This document shows, one piece after another, positions 53,398 to 61,389 of a stretch of 64,000 nucleotides of DNA (its first letter is position 1; every line of letters starts with the position of its first letter). The notes beneath the pieces are model-generated. The model worked only from the letters and a program-made list of their open reading frames with translations, did not search any database and was not told the DNA's origin. Source of the stretch: Catenulispora acidiphila DSM 44928 (GTDB lineage Bacteria; Actinomycetota; Actinomycetes; Streptomycetales; Catenulisporaceae); NCBI RefSeq assembly GCF_000024025.1, contig NC_013131.1:62001-126000 (forward strand), in the 5' to 3' direction. The position numbers and the translations under genes are program-made.

Positions 53398-54318
53398 ATG
53401 GTGGAGGTTCGCAAAGCAGTCATCCCATCGGCGGGTCTGGGCACCAGATTCCTGCCGGCGACCAAGGCGACACCCAAGGAGATGCTCCCGGTCATCGACA
53501 AGCCGACGATCCAGTACGTCGTCGAGGAGGCCGTGACCGCGGGGCTGACCGACATCCTCATGGTGACCGGCCGCAACAAGCGGCCGTTGGAAGACCACTT
53601 CGACCGCGCCGCGGAGCTCGAGGAGGCGCTGGAGGCCAAGGGCGACAAAGTCCGGCTGCAGCAGGTCCGGGCGTCCGCGGAGATGGCAAACGTCCACTAT
53701 GTCCGGCAGGGCGACCCCAAGGGTCTGGGCCACGCCGTCCTGAAGGCCGAGTCCTATGTGCACGGCGAGCCGTTCGCCGTTCTGCTCGGCGACGACTTCA
53801 TCGACGAGCGCGACCCGCTGCTGCCGGCCATGATCGCCGTCCGGCAGCGCTACGGCGGTTCCGTGGTCGGCCTGATCGAGGTTCCCGAAGAGCAGATCCA
53901 CATGTACGGCTGCGCCGCGGTGAAGCCAGCGGTGGACGGACCAGACCTGGGCCACGATCACACCAGCCTGATCCAGATCACCGATCTGGTGGAGAAGCCC
54001 TCAGTCGCGCAGGCTCCGTCGAACCTCGCGGTGATCGGCCGCTATGTGCTGGACCCCGCCGTCATGGGCGTCCTGCGCGAGACCGCTCCGGGACGCGGCG
54101 GGGAGATCCAGCTGACCGACGCGCTGCGGACCCTGGCAGGCGACCCGGACATCGGCGGACCGGTCCACGGTGTGGTGTTCACCGGGCGCCGGTACGACAC
54201 CGGTAACCCGATCGACTACTTGAAGACCGTCGTGCAGCTCGCGGTCGACCGTCCCGACCTCGGTGGGGAATTCCGTGACTGGCTGTCGTCCTATGTGCGC
54301 GCGGGCTTCCACGACTGA
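53398..54318 (+). CDS. galU: UTP-glucose-1-phosphate uridylyltransferase
   Basis: A 306-residue nucleotidyltransferase making UDP-glucose for cell-envelope and trehalose/glycogen-related sugars. The N-terminal motif KAVIPSAGLGTRFLPATKAT with PKEMLPVIDKPTIQYVVEEA is diagnostic, followed by MVTGRNKRPLEDHFD, QGDPKGLGHAVL and VLLGDDFID (metal-binding region). The C terminus has GRRYDTGNPIDYLKTVVQLA. ATG at 53398; TAGCGT ends 8 nt upstream. The moeA gene begins 31 bp later on the same strand. Confidence 0.95.
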   Translation: MVEVRKAVIPSAGLGTRFLPATKATPKEMLPVIDKPTIQYVVEEAVTAGLTDILMVTGRNKRPLEDHFDRAAELEEALEAKGDKVRLQQVRASAEMANVHYVRQGDPKGLGHAVLKAESYVHGEPFAVLLGDDFIDERDPLLPAMIAVRQRYGGSVVGLIEVPEEQIHMYGCAAVKPAVDGPDLGHDHTSLIQITDLVEKPSVAQAPSNLAVIGRYVLDPAVMGVLRETAPGRGGEIQLTDALRTLAGDPDIGGPVHGVVFTGRRYDTGNPIDYLKTVVQLAVDRPDLGGEFRDWLSSYVRAGFHD

Positions 54319-54349
54319 GCACGTCAGCGGCATAAGGGATGATGGACGC

Positions 54350-55591
54350 ATGTCCGATTCCGAGAACGCGAGGATGCGCAGTGTCGACGACCACCTCAAG
54401 ACGGTCCTCGACACTGTGCAACTCCTCGCCCCGATGGAACTCCCGATCACCGATGTGAACGGGCTGGTGCTCGCCGAGGACGTCGTCTCGGCGATCTCGC
54501 TGCCGCCGTTCGACAACTCCTCGGTGGACGGCTACGCGGTGCGGCTGGCCGACCTGGAGGGCGCCGCCGAGGACAGCCCGGCGGAGCTGCGGGTGCTCGG
54601 CGACGTCGCGGCCGGCTCGGTCCACGAGGGCATCCTGGAGCCGGGGACGTGCCTGCGGATCATGACCGGCGCGATGGTGCCGCACGGCGCCGAAGCGGTC
54701 GTGCCGGTGGAGTGGACCGACGGCGGCACGGAGAGCGTGCGTATCACCCGGGTCCCGGAGCGCGACGAGCACATCCGCGTCCTCGGTTCGGACGTGGCGG
54801 CCGGCGACGTGGTGCTCAAGGCCGGCACCCGCCTCGGCCCGCGCCAGATCGGCCTGCTCGCCGCGATCGGCCAGGTCCACGCCCCGGTGCACCCGCACCC
54901 GCGGGTTGTGGTGCTGTCCACCGGCTCGGAGCTGGTCGAGCCCGGCACGCCGCTGGGCCCGGGCCAGATCAACGACGGCAACGGCCCGGCGCTGACCGCC
55001 GCGGTGAACGCCATGGGCGCGACCGGCATCCGGGTCGGCATCATCGGCGACGACCCGCAGGGTGTGCTCGACGCGATCGAGGACCAGCTGATCCGCGCCG
55101 ACATGGTGGTCACCACCGGCGGGGTCTCGGTCGGCGCCTACGACGTGGTGAAGGAGGTGCTCTCCACACTGGGCACCGTGGAGTTCACCAAGGTCGCGAT
55201 GCAGCCGGGGATGCCGCAGGGCTTCGGCACGGTCGGCGAGGACCGGATCCCGATCTTCACGCTGCCGGGCAACCCGGTCTCGGCCTACGTGTCCTTCGAG
55301 ATCTACATCCGCCCGGCGATCGAGAAGATGATGGGCATCGAGACCGGCCCGCGCGAGACCGTGACCGCGACCTGCTTCGGCGCCTTCACCTCGCCGAGCG
55401 GCAAGCGCCAGTTCGCGCGCGGGATCTACGACCCGCACGGGCTGAGCGTCCGGCCGGTCGGCGGCCACGGCTCGCACCTGGTCGGCGACCTGGCGCTGGC
55501 GAACGCGTTGATAGTGGTGCCCGAGTACGTGACCGAGGTCGTCGACGGCGACGACGTCGAGGTGATCGTGATGGAGGGCGGTCCCCGATGA
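54350..55591 (+). CDS. moeA: Molybdopterin molybdotransferase MoeA
   Basis: A 413-residue enzyme inserting molybdate into adenylylated molybdopterin. Typical blocks are LPPFDNSSVDGYAVR (residues about 52-66), RIMTGAMVPHGAEAVVPVEW, VVLSTGSELVEPG, INDGNGPALTAAVNAMGA and VVTTGGVSVGAYDVVKEVL, then TLPGNPVSAYVSFE, which place active-site residues in domain III. ATG at 54350; the weak AGGGA lies 10 nt upstream. The stop overlaps the moaC start (ATGA), so the two are translationally coupled. Confidence 0.94.
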   Translation: MSDSENARMRSVDDHLKTVLDTVQLLAPMELPITDVNGLVLAEDVVSAISLPPFDNSSVDGYAVRLADLEGAAEDSPAELRVLGDVAAGSVHEGILEPGTCLRIMTGAMVPHGAEAVVPVEWTDGGTESVRITRVPERDEHIRVLGSDVAAGDVVLKAGTRLGPRQIGLLAAIGQVHAPVHPHPRVVVLSTGSELVEPGTPLGPGQINDGNGPALTAAVNAMGATGIRVGIIGDDPQGVLDAIEDQLIRADMVVTTGGVSVGAYDVVKEVLSTLGTVEFTKVAMQPGMPQGFGTVGEDRIPIFTLPGNPVSAYVSFEIYIRPAIEKMMGIETGPRETVTATCFGAFTSPSGKRQFARGIYDPHGLSVRPVGGHGSHLVGDLALANALIVVPEYVTEVVDGDDVEVIVMEGGPR

Positions 55592-56124
55592 GCTCGGAGA
55601 CCTCCGGCACCGTCGAGACCTCCGGCGTCGCCGAGGCGCCCGGCGGCAAGTCCGACCGCCTGACCCACATCGACTCCACCGGCGACGCGCGCATGGTCGA
55701 CGTCACGGCGAAGCCGGTCTCCGCACGCCAGGCGCGGGCGACCGGCTTCGTGGAGGTCTCGCCGAAGGTGGTGGAGCTGCTGCGCGGCGAGGGCATGCCC
55801 AAGGGCGACGCCCTGTCGGTCGCGCGCATCGCCGGGATCATGGGCGCGAAGAAGACCCCCGACCTGGTCCCGCTCTGCCACCCGATCGCCATTAGCGGAG
55901 TGAAGGTGGCGCTGGAGGTCGAGGACTCCGGCGTCGCCATCGCCGCGACCGTGAAGACCGCGGACCGCACCGGCGTCGAGATGGAAGCGCTGACCGCGGT
56001 GGCGGTCGCCGGACTCACCGTCATCGACATGGTCAAGGCCGTCGACCCGGCCGCGGTGCTGACCCGGGTGCAGGTCGAGGCGAAATCCGGCGGTGTGTCA
56101 GGAGACTGGTCGCGCGAGGGGTAG
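55588..56124 (+). CDS. moaC: Cyclic pyranopterin monophosphate synthase MoaC
   Basis: A 178-residue enzyme making cPMP with MoaA, the first step of molybdopterin synthesis. Family signatures are LTHIDSTGDARMVDVTAKPV, GDALSVARIAGIMGAKKTPD, LVPLCHPIAISGVKV (catalytic region) and TADRTGVEMEALTAVAVAGL with DMVKAVDP. An N-terminal extension of about 22 residues (Ser/Thr/Glu-rich) precedes the core. ATG at 55588 overlaps the moeA stop. The pair moeA-moaC is common in actinobacteria; moaA is not in the window. Confidence 0.95.
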   Translation: MSSETSGTVETSGVAEAPGGKSDRLTHIDSTGDARMVDVTAKPVSARQARATGFVEVSPKVVELLRGEGMPKGDALSVARIAGIMGAKKTPDLVPLCHPIAISGVKVALEVEDSGVAIAATVKTADRTGVEMEALTAVAVAGLTVIDMVKAVDPAAVLTRVQVEAKSGGVSGDWSREG

Positions 56125-56185
56125 AACCCTCACTCGATAACTCTTGCGACTTGAAGGTCTCAGTGTCATGGTGCCCCGAACGCGG

Positions 56186-56205
56186 GCTGTGAGCCTCCTC
56201 ACAGC
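56186..56205. promoter_or_regulatory. Perfect CRP palindrome upstream of the MFS gene
   Basis: GCTGTGAG-CCTC-CTCACAGC is an 8-bp perfect dyad and contains TGTGA-N6-TCACA (56188-56203), matching the CRP consensus at all ten positions. It lies 50 bp before the MFS start in an otherwise featureless 131-bp gap. Confidence 0.65.
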
Positions 56206-56255
56206 TCAAGTTCGCAGGCCGATCAGACATCTCCCCGAGATCTCAAGGACGCGCC

Positions 56256-57920
56256 ATGACCGATACGAGCACAGCGGCCGCACCTCCGCCTGAGAACGAC
56301 ACGGGGCGCCTCGACGGTGCCTCCCGTGCGCGCATCTTCTCCGTCATCGTGGTCGTCGTGCTCTTCGCCGAGGTCGCGCCCTTGCAGTACACGATGGTCT
56401 CGCCGGCGGCGCAGCTGATCGGGCGCAGCTTCCCCGGCGTGGGCAGCAACATCGCGTGGATGACGATCATCTTCGGGCTGGTCGGCGGGGCGGCGACGCC
56501 GATCCTGGGCAAGCTGTCCGACTTGTACGGCAAGCGGAACATGCTGCTGGCGGTCGGGATCTCCTTCTTGATCGGGTCGCTGATCTGCGCCACCACCAGC
56601 AACTGGACCATGTTCCTGATCGGGCGGGCGTTCCAGGCGGTCGCCATCGCGGCGGCCACCGTCGCCTACGGGCTGATCAGGGACCTGATCCCGCGCAAGT
56701 ACGTGCCGCTGGCGATCGGGCTGGTGTCCACCGGGCTCGGGGTGTCCGGGGTCGGCGGGATCATGCTCTCCGGCGTGCTGACAGACACCGCCGGCTGGAG
56801 TTACAAGGCGCTGTTCTGGTTCCTGGTGATCTACACGCTCGTCACGCTGCCGCTGCTGTTCCTGGTGTGCCCGGAGACCAAGTTCCGCGCCCGCCAGAAG
56901 CTGGACCCGTTCGGCGCCCTGCTGCTGGCCGGCGGCGTCGGGTTCGCGCTGCTGTACGTGTCCAACGGCGCGAACGTCGGGTGGTCCGACCCGCTCTACC
57001 TGGGCTACCTGCTCCTCGGCGTGGTGCTCATGGCGGGGTTCGTCCTCCTGGAACGGAGGGTCAGCCAACCGATCATCGACCTGCGGCTGCTGTTCTCGCC
57101 GAAGGTCTCGGTGGTGCTGTTCATCGCCTTCTTCGCCGCGATCGTGGTCGGCATCCAGGCTTTTTCCATTCCCTACATGGTGTCCACGCCAAGTCACGAC
57201 GGCCTCATCGCGATGACCCAGCAGGGCGCCGCGGCGCGCTTCAAGGGACTGGTGCAGCCGAACCAGATCCCGGTGAAGGTGCTCGGCGACATCGGGTACG
57301 GGCTCGGGTTCACGTTGTTGGGCCTGGCGTTCCACGTCCAGGTGTGGGGCTCGTCGGTGTCGATGTTCTCCGGGGCGGCGTCCGGGCAGTTGTCAGGCAA
57401 GATCGGCGCACGTAAGCCGTTGCTGATCGGGATGCTCACGTTCGCCGCCACCAGCGGTATATACGCCGCCGCGCATCACGGCGCACTGACGCTGGCACTG
57501 GTCGGCATCGTCTTCGGTGTCGGATTCGGCGCGTACTACGCGACGACACCGAACCTGCTCGTGGAAGCCTCTCCACCGGAGCAACAGGGAATCACAGCGG
57601 GCATGCTCGGAGTGTCCAACTCCATAGGCACTGCTGTGGGAACCGCTATAGCGGCGGCCTTCCAGGCGGCGCACCCTGTGAGGCTGATTGTGGCCGGACA
57701 GACCGTTCTCGCAGGTACTCCCGATCCGAAGACCGGAGTAACGGAGCGCGCGGGAGTCTTCACCGACACTGCCTATACGCAGATCTTCATAGCGTGTGCG
57801 ATAGCCGGCTTCATCGCGCTGGCAGCTACGTTCTTCATGCGGTCTGGACGAACAGCTTCTACAGGTGGTCTCGGCTACCTGACCGACCCGGCGCCTGCGA
57901 AAGAGACCGCGCCTGCTTAA
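56256..57920 (+). CDS. MFS transporter, DHA2 (EmrB/QacA) type
   Basis: A 554-residue exporter with about 14 membrane segments. The loop between spans 2 and 3 (GKLSDLYGKRNM) is the MFS motif A, and motif C-like GLVSTGLGVSGVGGIMLSGV follows in span 5. The cytoplasmic N terminus is Pro/Thr-rich. Such proteins export drugs or dyes by proton antiport; the real substrate is unknown, and a resistance role is not shown. ATG at 56256 has AAGGA 6-7 nt upstream. A perfect CRP palindrome lies 50 bp upstream, so carbon-source control is possible. It is convergent with the MBL/Rieske gene. Confidence 0.9.
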   Translation: MTDTSTAAAPPPENDTGRLDGASRARIFSVIVVVVLFAEVAPLQYTMVSPAAQLIGRSFPGVGSNIAWMTIIFGLVGGAATPILGKLSDLYGKRNMLLAVGISFLIGSLICATTSNWTMFLIGRAFQAVAIAAATVAYGLIRDLIPRKYVPLAIGLVSTGLGVSGVGGIMLSGVLTDTAGWSYKALFWFLVIYTLVTLPLLFLVCPETKFRARQKLDPFGALLLAGGVGFALLYVSNGANVGWSDPLYLGYLLLGVVLMAGFVLLERRVSQPIIDLRLLFSPKVSVVLFIAFFAAIVVGIQAFSIPYMVSTPSHDGLIAMTQQGAAARFKGLVQPNQIPVKVLGDIGYGLGFTLLGLAFHVQVWGSSVSMFSGAASGQLSGKIGARKPLLIGMLTFAATSGIYAAAHHGALTLALVGIVFGVGFGAYYATTPNLLVEASPPEQQGITAGMLGVSNSIGTAVGTAIAAAFQAAHPVRLIVAGQTVLAGTPDPKTGVTERAGVFTDTAYTQIFIACAIAGFIALAATFFMRSGRTASTGGLGYLTDPAPAKETAPA

Positions 57921-57945
57921 GGCACATTGAGGCGCACAGAGAGCC

Positions 57946-59376
57946 TTAGACAGGCGCCGCCACCACGATGGGCTCGCACCGAGCGTTCAGACACAGTCCA
58001 GTGGTGAGTGAGAAGTCAAAGTTGTGCGCCAAGCAGCGCAGAACAAGACCTTCCGGCGCCTCGTCTATCACCGCACCCTCTGCGAGGTCTTCGCCGGAGT
58101 GGGGACAGTAGCGCGTCACCTCGAAGGTCCGGTCGCCGGACGTCAGGGTGACGGTGGAGTCCGGGTCGCGTTTGTCGTAGTCCTCTATAGCCTGCAACGC
58201 ATCCGCGTCCGCGTGCATAAGGAGACCGAACAAGTAAGAGCCGTCGGCTTCCGGAGCGTGCTCCACATGGATGCGTCGCGACAGGAGTAGATCCTCCCAG
58301 CGGATCTCTCCACCGAGAACAGCTTCCAACCACCGAGCTTCCACCCTGAACGTGTACTGCGCAGTCTCATCAGTGGTGCCGAGGTGTACGTCCCACACCC
58401 CGCCGTCAGCACCCGCGACCTTGAACCGGACCGTCATGGCGATCCGCTCCAAGAAGTACGGACTCATCCGTCCAAGGCGCACAAAGTGCTCCGCGAACCG
58501 ATCTTCCAGTCCTGAACCCGCATCAGGATCGGGATACGCCTCCCAGACATCGGCGATCTCCTGCGCACGCGAGGCTGCGTAGGTCTCCAGGTGATTCGCA
58601 ACAGCGACGGAGTCGCTATAAGCGAACCCCTCCCAGTGCGGATCTCTTACGCACTCATAGCTCGTCGGTGTTATACGAACGCTGTCCCCAGGGAGCAGCG
58701 TCAACGTCTCTGCGGGGAGTTCGCCAGGCGCGACAACGGCGTTGTGCTCCATAAGCTCCGGATCCAGGAAGCATCCCGGTCCGCCATACGGCATCACCAA
58801 GCGCGGCTTCACAGCGCGCACCAACCGCTTCACCGCTCTGAACCGCTCCTCGGAAGCGTCCAGCGCCAGCAGATCCAGCGGTCCGCCGACCTCGATCATC
58901 GCCCGCCGCGTCTGCGACAAAGACAGCCGGGCGTCATTGCAGTGCAGGACCGAAACCCCATCGGCGACGACGAGGAACGCCGCCCGATGCGCCATCGGCG
59001 ACTGCTCGGGAACGACCGTCAGCCAGTCGCCGCGATCGGTGAGCGGCACACGCTGCCAGCCTTCGACCTCGACGATGTTCTTCACTCCGGCCGCGCTCAA
59101 CCGGTCATGGAGAACAGACGAGGGATAGGCGGGGATGACCACCCGGACGCTCTCATCGAGCCCGGACAGGAACTCCACATCCATGTGGTCCGCCTGCGCG
59201 CTCGACACCGCGACCCATTCGGCCTCCAGCAGCCTGGGAACCGCGCGCAGATGGCTATTGTCCGGGAACGGAAACCGCGACCCGAGGAACGCTCCGCCCG
59301 GTGACACCCACGGATCGCACAACAGCCGCAGATCCGGTGTCTCGACGCGCAATCCGGCGTGTCCTGTCGAACTCAT
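57946..59376 (-). CDS. Metallo-beta-lactamase-like and Rieske 2Fe-2S fusion protein
   Basis: A 476-residue protein. The N-terminal half (about 1-235) looks like an UlaG/MBL fold (GHAGLRVETPDLRLLCDPWV), but the metal motif HxHxDH is changed to SAQADH, so two of the ligands are lost. A middle region (about 330-400) resembles an SCP2/ sterol-carrier type domain. The C terminus is a Rieske domain with CPHSGEDL and CLAHNFDF giving Cys-His/Cys-His cluster ligands. This is the reverse domain order of CMP-Neu5Ac hydroxylase. ATG at 59376 fits the N-terminal strand; GTG at 59415 is possible. Reaction unknown, perhaps an oxygenase-like electron-transfer enzyme. Confidence 0.75.
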   Translation of the reverse strand: MSSTGHAGLRVETPDLRLLCDPWVSPGGAFLGSRFPFPDNSHLRAVPRLLEAEWVAVSSAQADHMDVEFLSGLDESVRVVIPAYPSSVLHDRLSAAGVKNIVEVEGWQRVPLTDRGDWLTVVPEQSPMAHRAAFLVVADGVSVLHCNDARLSLSQTRRAMIEVGGPLDLLALDASEERFRAVKRLVRAVKPRLVMPYGGPGCFLDPELMEHNAVVAPGELPAETLTLLPGDSVRITPTSYECVRDPHWEGFAYSDSVAVANHLETYAASRAQEIADVWEAYPDPDAGSGLEDRFAEHFVRLGRMSPYFLERIAMTVRFKVAGADGGVWDVHLGTTDETAQYTFRVEARWLEAVLGGEIRWEDLLLSRRIHVEHAPEADGSYLFGLLMHADADALQAIEDYDKRDPDSTVTLTSGDRTFEVTRYCPHSGEDLAEGAVIDEAPEGLVLRCLAHNFDFSLTTGLCLNARCEPIVVAAPV

Positions 59377-59417
59377 GAGTGGACCGCGCACCGGCTCATC
59401 CTGCCGCACAAACACGG

Positions 59418-59449
59418 CCGGGGTCGACCTCGCAGTGAGGTGACCCCGG
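59418..59449 (-). terminator. Terminator of the GDSL esterase gene
   Basis: CCGGGGTC-ACCTC pairs with GAGGT-GACCCCGG (one bulged G, 5-nt loop), about 30 bp past the stop on the minus strand. Confidence 0.7.
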
Positions 59450-59479
59450 CTGACCTGCGTCGTTGAGGAGCGAGGTATG

Positions 59480-60364
59480 TCAGATGACTGCTTCGAAGGC
59501 CTTCGCCATCACCGTGTAACCCGCGTCGTTCGCGTGGATGTTGGGCCCGACCGGCGCCGGCGCGCACATCCACGTCCACTGGCAGATGCGCGCCACGTTC
59601 AGCGGCACGGTGACGCCGGGCTGCAGCGTCACCTGGTGGACGAAGTCGTTGCTGGAGAAGGCCGCGCTGACGTCGGCGACGCGCACCCCGTTCAGCGGGT
59701 ACTCGATCGCGAACACCGCGTTGAACAGGTTCAGGAACGCCGCGGACAGCTTGGCGTTGCTCTGGCCCGCGGACCCGGTGAGCCACGAGGCCAGGAACGG
59801 GTTGTAGTACGTCGACCCGACGAACTCCGTCTTGTGCCCCGCCGCCGCGCGCAGTGTCCTGAGGATCACCGGCAGGTCCTGCGAGGTCTGCTGGATCCCG
59901 GTCAGGCCGCACTGGATGTCCAGGCCGGTGGCGCTGGCGCAGCCGTCGACGTCGTTCGCGCCGATGTCCAGGGTCACCAGGACCCGGTCGCCCTTGTGCG
60001 CCTTCAGGAACGAGGCGGCGGCGTCGAGCTGGTTCTTGTACGGCTCCGGGTAGGGGCAGCCGCCGTGGATCATCGAGCCCGTGGTCTCGCCGGGGCACGC
60101 CAGGTTCACGTACTTGCCGCCCTGGAGCTTGAGCGAGGCGGCGATGTCGTCGGCGTAGCCGTGGCCGCTGATGTAGCCCTGGCCGGTCACCGCGTTCGGC
60201 TGCCAGCCGGCGCCGAGCGAGTCGCCGAGGGCGAGGTAGTAGTCGTACGGCTGGTGCTTCCAGCCGTCGGACGCGCTCGCCGGGCCGGCGCTCACCGCCA
60301 GGCCGCACAGCGCGGCGGCCGCGAGCGCGGCGGCCTTGCGCAGACCGAGTTTGGGAACGTGCAT
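59480..60364 (-). CDS. Secreted SGNH/GDSL esterase
   Basis: A 294-residue exported hydrolase. A signal peptide (residues 1-31) ends at ASA-SD, a signal peptidase I site. The block-I serine is in YYLALGDSLGAG (about residue 48), block III asparagine in LDIGANDVDG (about 140) and the Asp-His pair near the C terminus in PNIHANDAGY. The four cysteines can form two disulphides. This layout matches Streptomyces-type SGNH lipases/esterases. ATG at 60364; a weak GGGACC-rich leader. It is a single-gene unit with a hairpin after the stop; the protein product should be extracellular. Confidence 0.9.
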   Translation of the reverse strand: MHVPKLGLRKAAALAAAALCGLAVSAGPASASDGWKHQPYDYYLALGDSLGAGWQPNAVTGQGYISGHGYADDIAASLKLQGGKYVNLACPGETTGSMIHGGCPYPEPYKNQLDAAASFLKAHKGDRVLVTLDIGANDVDGCASATGLDIQCGLTGIQQTSQDLPVILRTLRAAAGHKTEFVGSTYYNPFLASWLTGSAGQSNAKLSAAFLNLFNAVFAIEYPLNGVRVADVSAAFSSNDFVHQVTLQPGVTVPLNVARICQWTWMCAPAPVGPNIHANDAGYTVMAKAFEAVI

Positions 60365-60529
60365 GCTTTCGGGTCCCCTCCCATGGAGATCGCGCCGCCG
60401 TCAGAGGCTTCATCGCACAGAGGTGCGGCGGCGAACATCTGGATGCTACTGGCAGGTAGACATCAGGGGTAGGGGGAGGGAATCCCTTTCGGACGGCGGG
60501 GAAAGCGCCGCCGGACCATAGGCGGAGAA

Positions 60530-60637
60530 GAGCCCGGTTTCGCCTGGAATCACGCCGGAATCAGGTCGAAATCGAGCCGGTGTCGCGCGGGAATGCGCCG
60601 GGAGTGCGCCGGTGTCGTGTCGTAAGCGCGCCGGTGT
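60530..60637 (-). repeat. Ten imperfect 11-bp tandem units after marR
   Basis: On the minus strand from 60637 to 60530 units of 10-11 bp follow each other: ACACCGGCGCG, CTTACGACACG, ACACCGGCGC, ACTCCCGGCGC, ATTCCCGCGCG, ACACCGGCTCG, ATTTCGACCTG, ATTCCGGCGTG, ATTCCAGGCG, AAACCGGGCTC. The consensus is about ATTCCGGCGCG. They start at the marR stop and fill the gap toward the esterase gene. GCCGGTGTC is repeated exactly at 60576, 60608 and 60630. Confidence 0.65.
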
Positions 60638-61221
60638 CAGTTGTCGAAGGGCAGGACCAGGGTCCGCAGCAGCGCGGCGAGCGTCGTGCGGTCGCCGGCG
60701 GAAAGCCCGCCGAGCAGCTCGCGCTCCTGCGCCAGCAGCCCTTCGAAGGCGCCGTCCACGCGCTCGCGGCCGGTGTCCGACAGCTGCACCAGCACCCCGC
60801 GCCGGTCGCCAGGATCGGGGAGGCGCTTGACCAGGTCCTTGGCCGCGAGCCGGTCGATGCGGTTGGTCATCGTGCCGCTGGTGACCAGGGTCTGCGTCAG
60901 CAGTTTGCTGGGAGTGAGCTGATACGGCGCGCCTGCGCGGCGCAGCGCGGAGAGCACGTCGAACTCCCACGGCTCCAGGTCGTGCTCGGCGAAGGCGGTG
61001 CGGCGTGCGCGGTCGAGGTGTCGGGCCAGGCGGGAGACCCGGGAGAGGACTTCCAGCGGCGCCACGTCCAGGTCGGGGCGCTCGTGCCGCCAGGCTTCGA
61101 CCAGGCGGTCCACCTCGTCGCGGCAGGCCTGCGGGTCTGAGGCGGCTGGGGCGGCCGGGGCGGGGGCGCCGTTGTCGGCGGGAGTCGCGGCGTCCAGGCC
61201 CTGTGTGTGTGGCGTCTCCAC
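60637..61221 (-). CDS. MarR-family transcriptional regulator
   Basis: A 194-residue repressor. An Ala/Pro-rich N terminus (about 30 residues) precedes the MarR winged helix domain: EFDVLSALRRAGAPYQLTPS, LLTQTLVTSGTMTNRIDRLA and the wing PDPGDRRGVLVQLSDTGR. Start is GTG at 61221 with GAGGAGAAGG 6-7 nt upstream. It is divergent from the methyltransferase gene, and two strong MarR palindromes lie in the 168-bp space between them, so it probably represses both itself and the tam gene. Effector unknown. Confidence 0.9.
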   Translation of the reverse strand: METPHTQGLDAATPADNGAPAPAAPAASDPQACRDEVDRLVEAWRHERPDLDVAPLEVLSRVSRLARHLDRARRTAFAEHDLEPWEFDVLSALRRAGAPYQLTPSKLLTQTLVTSGTMTNRIDRLAAKDLVKRLPDPGDRRGVLVQLSDTGRERVDGAFEGLLAQERELLGGLSAGDRTTLAALLRTLVLPFDN

Positions 61222-61283
61222 CGCGTACCTTCTCCTCGCCGATGATCCGAGACACCAGCCTAGCGGGAAGGTCGGCACCGAGC

Positions 61284-61342
61284 ATCTTGACATCGAGATT
61301 CTTGACCGGGCAGACTCTAAGTATCTCGACATCGAGATACTT
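61284..61342. promoter_or_regulatory. MarR operators and promoter of the tam gene
   Basis: ATCTTGA-CA-TCGAGAT (61284-61299, one mismatch) and an 11-2-11 perfect palindrome with arms AAGTATCTCGA (61319-61329) and TCGAGATACTT (61332-61342) share the core TCTCGA-N2-TCGAGA. A promoter TTGACA (61287-61292), 18-bp spacer, CAGACT (61311-61316) lies over the first site and points toward tam. Confidence 0.75.
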
Positions 61343-61389
61343 TGTGCCCAGCCGATCCCCCGATCACCACCGATCCACCAGGAGGCGTC

